From Hoplostethus atlanticus (Eukaryota; Chordata; Actinopteri; Trachichthyiformes; Trachichthyidae), in contig JAXDDX010000018.1 of NCBI GenBank assembly GCA_034670405.1, positions 1,054,501 through 1,118,500 on the forward strand: a stretch of 64,000 bases of DNA, written 5' to 3'. This document shows positions 50,301 to 59,200 of the stretch, piece by piece. The notes beneath the pieces were generated by a model that saw nothing but the letters and a program-made list of their open reading frames with translations, was not told the DNA's origin and did not search any database. The stretch's first letter is position 1; each line of letters begins with the position of its first letter. The position numbers were made by a program, and so were the translations under genes.

Positions 50301-53300
50301 ACAAGAGCTTTCCCTCCCTTTTTTCACTTCACTCGCCTCACTCTATGCATCTCCATTTCTGGTGGGTGTTTTATAAACTATCTGCTGCTCGCACATGAAA
50401 GAGATCGAACTGTTTTGTGCATATTTTAAGCAAACATTACTTTTTCTTTTAGCCAATTTTCTCAAGGAACTGAATATGTTTGGCATAAAACAAAACCTCC
50501 TCTGAATCCTTCCATTGTGCTATAGCACACAAAGAGAAGATAGATCCTTTCATAATTGTGATCTATTTGTTCAGTGTCTTGTTTGACCTCATTAAGGAAG
50601 TGGTTATTGCTCTCAAACTGTGGGGGCGTCAGTTCCATTGATCTGGCCCGTGTCTCTGCTTCTGTGGCAGGTTGCAGAAGCTGATAATTGGTTAGCTGGT
50701 GTGGTTGAGAAAAAGTGATTACAGAGTTTATTGCCTCTCCTGGGCACAATCAACCTTCCCACATGTGTGTCTGGATATAGCCCTTTCAGCTCTGCTTGAC
50801 TTAGGTGGCCTCTTTCACCTGCTGTGTTTGGCTGGAATGCCACCATCTGTAATACTCATGCCCATCCACTGCATGACACGGTGTAAACACTGTAGTTTAG
50901 GATGGATTCCCACATGCTGCACAGCTTGTGTTTGCTGAGCCATCCTAGTTTGGCTGACAGTCCCTGTCTTCTCCTCACATGTCAGGGCTCTGGAGCATTA
51001 TAGTTATTTAAGTCAGTTTAATCTTCGTTACAAGAGGAGGGGGTCCATTTAAAACGAGGGGGTTGGCAGGGGCATCTCAGGAGTTGTTTGTGTGTGTGTG
51101 TGTGTTGATAGCTTTTTAGAGTATAGAGTATTTCATAATTACCTTCACACTAAGACACTCACCACACCTGAACAGAGCAACCAGACAAAAGGAATGCCTT
51201 CTTGCCGTGTCAGCTTAAAATAAGAAAAATCATTAAAATGAATATATATATATATATAATATAAATAAATATAAATCCCTTGCTGCGTATCGTGGAGTAG
51301 TGGACCCTGCCTGCACTTTGAAACCGTTTCATCACGCACTATAAAAGGGATATTCATCCTGGCCTGAAGGCACAACCATCAAGTCCTCTTGCCTAGCAAT
51401 GCAATGGGATTTTGACTGTAATTAAATAGAAATATTCAGATATCCTGCTCTATCTACCCCGTGCATGAAACGTGCATTTGTTTTTCAATGTGATTTCTGA
51501 TCAATGCCTTTCAAACTGGGAATCATGTCTAGTCTGTTTCATTTCACTGCTAGCTGGAGATGCCTCCCTCTGAAAGCAGTATTATGCTCATCTGAATGGC
51601 TCTCACTGAATGACTTTTTCACATTAATAAATGTCTGCTAAATGATGCTACCGGGAATTGATACCATACAATAGTGATTCAACCTGTACCCAGTTCATAA
51701 AAGCTTTTGCTGTTCTAAACACTCTCAACACCCACTATCAGGGAGGATTTTCCCAGGAAAAAGAACTGGGTAGTTAGCACGAGCAGCGATAGCCACCACG
51801 GCTGAACAGACAAAGAAAAGAGTGCCAACTATAGAAACTCAAAATTCATCAACAGAAAATCTAAGGAAGAAACATGAATCACTCAGAGAAGGGGTGCTAA
51901 AAAGGAAAGCAACCGTCTCTGAGCCTTTCCAAGATGAGGAGGGACGATGAGGAGCAGGCTCTTTTTCTTTTGGACTGGTAGGTTTCACTATGGTTTATTA
52001 GCTGCAGGCTACATTGAGTCTTCATTATTAGGGCTTGCTGCTTGTTAGAGCTATTGCTAGCTAACATTAGCTTGCCCAACTCAGAGACATTCCAGTAGCT
52101 AGTCTTACACTGGCTGGCTGACTAGCCAACTTGCCGAGGGCTTGGCTATAATATTATTTGGTGAAATCCAATTCATAGCTACTTAACTGTGGTCATGTGT
52201 TGCTGCTAGTGATTTTAGCTGCATCATTTTCTAAAACATGATATATGTATATAGATATTACCGTCTCTTTAGACATGGTCACTCTTAGGCTGAAATCCTG
52301 TTGTTCTGTTATTTGTAGTTGTTTCACTAGTCTCAGTAGAGCAGCCCATGCTTGTTAGTTTGGGGGTGTGGAAGCTGCTATCAGTCCAGTGATGTCAAAG
52401 TAAAGTGATCGCTAGGAAATCCAGTGCAAAACACCAAAATCAAGAAAAACAAGAATCTTGTGGATTATCAATTTAGTTCTTCCCCCACGGCTGCTCTTTA
52501 CAGGAATGGGAGTTTGTTACCCCTCCATGTAGCTCTAAGTTTAGTCTTAATTCTAGTTGGATGATCAATAAATTGGTGTGTGTGAGGAAGAAAATCATAC
52601 TTATTATATAAATATCACTCTGGAGTTTCTATACTGTTCAATGTAATTATTGAAGTCTTACTGTCACTTCTACTTTGTGTACTTTTCGTTTTCTTGCCAT
52701 CCGACTGAAGGACTACTGTCTTATACCCAAAGCTCCAGCTTTTGCCTCTTCTCCCACAACTCTGACAAATATTTGAGGTCAGATTGGGTGAGAATTTGCA
52801 TTTGAAGTGTAATCACACTGCCCTGCTGCTGGATGTCTGCTTTGTTTCGTCTCCACGAGGAAACGTCTGATTAATTGCACCGTGCTAAATAGCTGCACTC
52901 AGCAGTCAGGCACACAAACTCATTAACACAGAGTGGGTGAGAGAGACCGACTGGCACAAAGCAGCTGTTCCGCTCCGTGAGCACCTTACTGCACCTACAC
53001 TTTGAGCTGGATGCATATCAATAGGCCCTGACCCCGTGCTGTGGATAAACACTGCTTGCCTCTCAGCCCCTAATGCTGGGACTGTGGTGTTAGTCCTGCG
53101 ATGGGAAATTCATCAATCAAGCTCTTATCCTTCTCCTTCAGCTGCTTTTTTGTTTGTTTTTGATGCAAGGACCCTATTATGGAACATGGAGATCAAGGAA
53201 AGAGCACAGGAGAGCGCAACTGGGAAACACATATAATAGGATATTATAGTAGTGGCTGGAAGGTGCTCTTTGGTAACAGGGGCTTCAGTGGCCTCCAAAA

Positions 53301-56260
53301 AACAAAGAAACAAAGCACGTTGCCGCAATGTGATGAGTTTTTTTTCTAAAAAATCTCTCTAATGTTTGCTAGGACTATGCTCTTGATTTTGTATCATAGT
53401 GTTCCTGCTAGTGTTCGCAGTTATGCCAGAAAGGAAACCAATGAAAAGAGGATGACAACAGACTGGGAAAGATGATAAAGAACACTAAATGTACGATAGG
53501 AGAGCCATGTCATGAGTATCCTGGACAGATCACAGAGGCTGTTTCAGTAATAGGTTTATACTTCCCAAAATGTCTAAGAGGTTCAACTGAGCTGTGTTGA
53601 TTTGGTTTGTGTAAGGCCTGTTAAGTACCGTGTCTTGGATACTACTAAAGGACTGCTAATACAGATAAAAAAACTTGGTGCCTTGGTTCTCTTGTATTTT
53701 TATGGAGAACAGAGAGTTGGTCCAGTGTTCCAGCAGATGACTGGTGTCTCCTTCGTGTCTATATTTACTTTCAGCAAGGACCCTAACTGACTTTTAGTTC
53801 AGCGAATTGCAAATTCTCTGTGGGAATCTGATTGCCTCTAGATTTACAGTCAAGAAAAGGTTGTTGAGGCGGTGTGAGTGTGTGTGACTGTATGTGTGTG
53901 TGTGTGTATACTGTGGGCTGACCTCATTGGTGAAAACCTCAAAGGGCAGTGTGCATTCACTGAAAAAGACTACAGCTGGGACATTAGCTCCCTCTGAGTC
54001 CTTCTGCATGAACCAAACCTCCACAGTTCTCGCGATCCCACTCCACTCTGCCGGAGGCCCAAAATGTCTCCGATTGATCCGTGCACATCCACGCATGCAG
54101 AGGCAGTGTGATCTGAAAACAACATCAAACAACATGTAAGCTGCTAACTTATTGCGCCTACAAAATTATATGTATGAATTATTGATGTAGAGTACCAAAA
54201 ACCTATCCAGTGGTTTCAGACCTTGGAGTGAAAATTACAGCAGATTAATAAGAAAGTAGGGATTTTTACTCCTCCGACTGAATCATGTGTATTCATAGTG
54301 AATATTAGACTCACTCCAACATAAAACACAGAGGACAGTCTATTATTATTGCCATGATTATTTAAATATATCGGTATACAACTTTTTCATTCTACAGGTT
54401 CTCTGGCTTGTGTAGCCACAGCATCCTTCAGCAACTTCTAACACTGTTGATGCTTTGCTTTTGAAATCACTCTTCGATCCACTGGAAGGGAAATGGTAAT
54501 GCTCTGTCTCATGATAGATAGTATGGGCATCTAGGTGTCTGTCTTTTAACAGCTAGATCCTCCTGGTTCCTCTGAACCAAGTAATTATTGCATTGGTCCA
54601 GGATTCATTAATTTCTGAACTGGCAGGAGTGGATATTGATGTTTGTGCACTGGTGTCGGACCAGAAGGCCACCACCTTTGGGCACCGAGTCCTTTCACAC
54701 ATGTCTGTGTGAAAAGCTAGCAATATTTCAGTCACCGGGCTAGGCAGGTAGCTCTTCCCTCACTGCAGAAATCACTATTTCAGCACCTTGGACAGTTCCT
54801 CCATCAGCCTTTCCTTATCCTCCTCTCTCTGCCTGTCTCTCTCTCTCTCTGTCTCTCTCTGTCTCTGTCTCTCTCTCATGGTGATACTGTATACAATTCA
54901 TGTTTTATTCATACTTTATTTATACTTTTAGTCATACTGTACTGAGTAACCCTTTTTGTAAGATGCATACTAACTAAAAGAAGTTGTTCCCTTCATCCCC
55001 CTGATGTGTGGACTTTATTAGGATTTGTCTTGATAAATAGTAGTCCGGTAGAAATAAGAAGTTTGTTTCTTTATCTCTTTATCTAAAAAGTAAATAAATG
55101 CATTTTAAATATCTGGTCTAATTCATAATGAGTGATGTGAAAATTGTCTTCTGTAATGAAGCGGAGGGCGCTATGATATACAGCATTCAGAGGTCTGCCT
55201 CACTCTGGAGACCTATTAAACCCATGGAAAAAGAAAAGGTTTCAACTCTTATGGCGCTTGAACCCCTAATAATAGTGTATCAACCGTATTGAAAGCTTTT
55301 GACATGTCTGTAAATAAGGTAGCGCAAAAGTTTACCTTTAATAATATACATACAATCAGTGTTTACCTTTTCTGTCTTTCTCTGCCTTCATGATACTTCC
55401 ACTTGAAACAAACTCAGAAATCAATATGCGGATGGATTTTCTTTAATTGATTTTCTTTCTTATTTTCTTATCTTATTTTTATCTTTCTGCTCATCCCTCT
55501 CTCATTTTAGATATTTATTATTTACCGAGCCCTCTCAGCTCACAGGGAACATCAGGTGCAAGGGCCTTATATTGGCTAAAGATTTTCTCCTCGCCTCGGC
55601 TCTGTGTACTAGTCTCAGCTGCTCCCAGAAGAAATAGCAGAATCTTCAATTGAATAGATTTGAAAATAAAACTGTATGGAGGCGAAGTCTGGGGGAAGGA
55701 ACGGAGGAGTCATCAAAGCCTTTGTGCTTGTCCCGCCTCAGAAAACAGCAAATGGCACAGAGGGCCAAGCGCTGTCAGACACACTGTCAGATGCACCAAA
55801 TGTTATGTGCTTCATGAATTTGCAGCACCCTCCCTTTCTCGCAAGATCCAGCTTGTCATATCTAATCTGCTCCAACCCTAGTGTTTAACATGGTTGAATA
55901 AGGAACCAGGTGACTAATAGAAAAAGCCCCTCCGCCTTATTAGGCACTGCTGTGTTTATGCTTTGGCCCACTTGTCTCTGCGTCGTTGAAATGCCTCTCA
56001 TCTATTTCAGGATGCTTCAGGGACGCAAGGCCATTAGGATAGGACAGTCTTTTTGCATTATGAAAGAGATTGATGTGATGTGCGCTTCCAGGTCTTCCGG
56101 AGAGAAAACGCCATTTGTGCTTGTTTAAGAGATAGGTGATTTTCTTTTTATTATAGCAGAGCAGAAAAAGACCAGGCAGCTAGTGTAGCTTTCCACTGAT
56201 GGGCGTGAGCCAGCCAGCTCCATTTCTTTGTATCTGGTTCAGGGAAGAGGGATATCTATG

Positions 56261-56298
<38 letters not shown>

Positions 56299-59200
56299 CT
56301 CTCTCCGTCTGTCTTTGTATCTTTCTGTCTCTGTCTGTCAGAATCTGAATCATCTTTAAGCGCAACACAAGTTCATGCAGCACTGTATGAAGTGTGAATA
56401 AAAATCCCATTAAAAAATGAATAGAAACAGGAGGAGACATCTTCCACATTCTGTTAGCAACTTTGCAACTGTCACTTGTTAAGAAATAATCTGTTTGATT
56501 AGCTCTGATCAGGGGGTTTGGCAGGGAGAGGAGAGGGTGGGGGGGCGTTTGGCTCTCTGCAGTTCAGCTGATTTGGAAGAGGGAGCTGTTATCTGCATCG
56601 GGAGTAGGAGTTGTTGGACTAGTTGTCCTCAAATGTGTTCCCTTACTGTCATTTGGCAGCTTTAATCCTTTTATTTTGCTGAATTTCCTTTGGTCACTGC
56701 TACTGAAGGCAGAACTGCGTTTGAGATTGTTGGAGATTTCTGTAAAGTAGGTTCAGTAGCTTTTTCTGAATTCCCTTTGATGGTGCACTAAGCTTTGGGC
56801 ACCCCATCACAACGACGTAGCTCAGATGCCTGTAAGAGAATTTTAAAGAGGTCACCTTCTCCGGGAAGGGGGGGTGGGGTTGGGGGTGGGGGTGGGGGTG
56901 GGGGGGGGGGGCTGAGTCACAGTTGAAGCTGCACACCACCGTGCTCAGCTGTCATGTGAGCTGCTGCCCAAGACGCAGAAGGAACAAAAAAAAACCACAA
57001 GGCCAGGTGCCGTCGCTCATTACGATCTCTTCTCCCTGCTTGCCTGGGTCCGAGCACAGACTCTGTGAAGGGTAGCACTGCCAGAAAGGAAGAGGCAAAT
57101 TTTGTATTCTTCTATTGATCAGAACAATTTTACAAACAAACCTTTTACATCCTCTAAATGTGTTTAAATAAGTTAGTCAAGCATTGTCACTGTCAATCTG
57201 TTTATCCAATATGCCTTACATATTGTACGCGACTACATGGGTTTCCTTATGGTTGACCCCAGTGGGAATCAAGACAATACTGTTGCTATGCTCCAAGTTC
57301 CAAAAAGACAACATCACGTGTCTACAAACTGATCTACTGGGCAGCGGGGTGTCCTAATAAAGCTGATGTGTTCAAGAGATTGTGAGTTGTGAGTTGTGAG
57401 TTTACGAAAGAACAAACCCGTTGAATTTTGGTACAAATTTTCCTTGTAATCTACATAGATCTCTACCACAAGTGAATATGTTTCTGGAAGCTGGTTTCCC
57501 ATCCTTACGAAATACCTGAAACCTGAATTACGCACTACGATGTACTGCTTAACCTGAAGGTCTGACGCTCTTCTGACATCTAAAGCATCGTTTTTTTACG
57601 TGTAAAAATTGTGAGGAAACGTCCCTGCCTATATGCAGCCTTACAATATTCTCCAGATTTTTTATATTTATTGTTTTTCAGGACTGTGTGAAATGCCCTT
57701 GATGGTGGCCCTGCCTGCTGGCTCTTGTAAAATGTACCATCTGTTTACAAAGTCAACTAAAACTCCTGAACCAAAAGTCCCCCAATTTGTCATTTGCCCA
57801 CAGACTGATAACGCACACAGACTGCAGTGCTAATATTCACTAAGAGACTTTGGATTATGACTGTGACATTTCCTAGTCACTTTGTAGTTATTGAAGTTCG
57901 ACGGCACGCTCAAGTTTAACATTGAAAAGCTCAATGCTTAGTTTGGTGTCAAATAATGGAACAAAAATAAAACTCACAAGAGTATCATTTCTAAATCCTC
58001 CCAAATCCTCTTTCAGAAGCAGCTAGTAACATGTTTAAAATGTCAGGCGTCACCCAGCTTATGCTATTCGATATTATGTCTCTGAATTCTTGGAGAAGAG
58101 CTGTCACGCCAGCATCTGCTTTTTAATTTCCTCTGCGCCTCCACACGTAGACTCTGCTGTATTCTTATTTTGATATCTTCTGGCTGATAAAAGCCATGTT
58201 TCTGTCTGTGTGACCTGATGGGGGCTGGACAGCTCCGGTCTCTCCAGTCTATAAGGTCAGCTCAGCCTCTTATCTAACATCAGAGCGCTGTCCACGCCGC
58301 ATTGAGATAGGGCGGTCGCACCAAAACTGCTTTTGAATTTCTTAACCTCTCCGAATATCGGGCATGTGGCTGCACATCTCCCCGCTGCCTCTTCAGACTC
58401 CTGAGTGGTTAATATGGTGCTGCAGTGCTCGAGAGCCACTTGTCTTTAAAGGCCATACCTGATTTGACTGCTGTCTGCAGAGCATTCCTGTGTGAAGGTC
58501 ACCAACAGAGGAATGGGGGGGGGGGGGGGGGTGCATAAACGAAGCGTTCACTGTGCTCTGAATACCTAGGTGCTTTTGGCAGCATGTCAGTTCCAAGTTA
58601 TGTCATGCCGTAGATATAGTCAATGGCAAAGGTATTGGTGACAGTTGAGTGAAATTGGATGTTTTTGCTGTAAACTCCAGAAATCTGTATTTCACATTAA
58701 AAGATGTGCATTAGTCAGAGGTACAGGCCAGTGCTGCTGAACACAGTGGCCACTGGAATTGCCAGCTGTTAATTCTTTTTTTCCACTTGCAAGAAATAAA
58801 TTAAATCGTTGGTGGGTATATGCCCCAATTTCAGGTGAGCATGAGTAATAAGTAAAGCCAAAAAATGCAACCCATCAAAGTGGTGATATCCTCCTTTGAG
58901 ATACTCTACAGCCTTTTACATTGTAATGCAACTAAATTAGATTTTAGCACTGGGAAGAATTTGATTGTAGACTACTTGGTACGGTGTAGAATAAGTGGAT
59001 GCCAGGACTGTCAGCAGTAACTCACCTAAGTTACCCTTCCTTCAGAATCTAGAGGGAAATTGAGAGCTGAGAGCAGATGGATGTGGTCGTGGCTGGGATA
59101 CCATCCTGATTTTACACTGTAGAAACAAAGGATTGCAAGGCAAAGTCCGTCATTCAGCTGACATCCTATTGAGATGCATAGAGATTCAAGAGAGATTCAA

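Noticed and set aside
55155-55180. Second CTCF-like string (gcggagggcgcta)
   Set aside because: The match to the core is weaker than at 23460 and it lies in unremarkable intron sequence.
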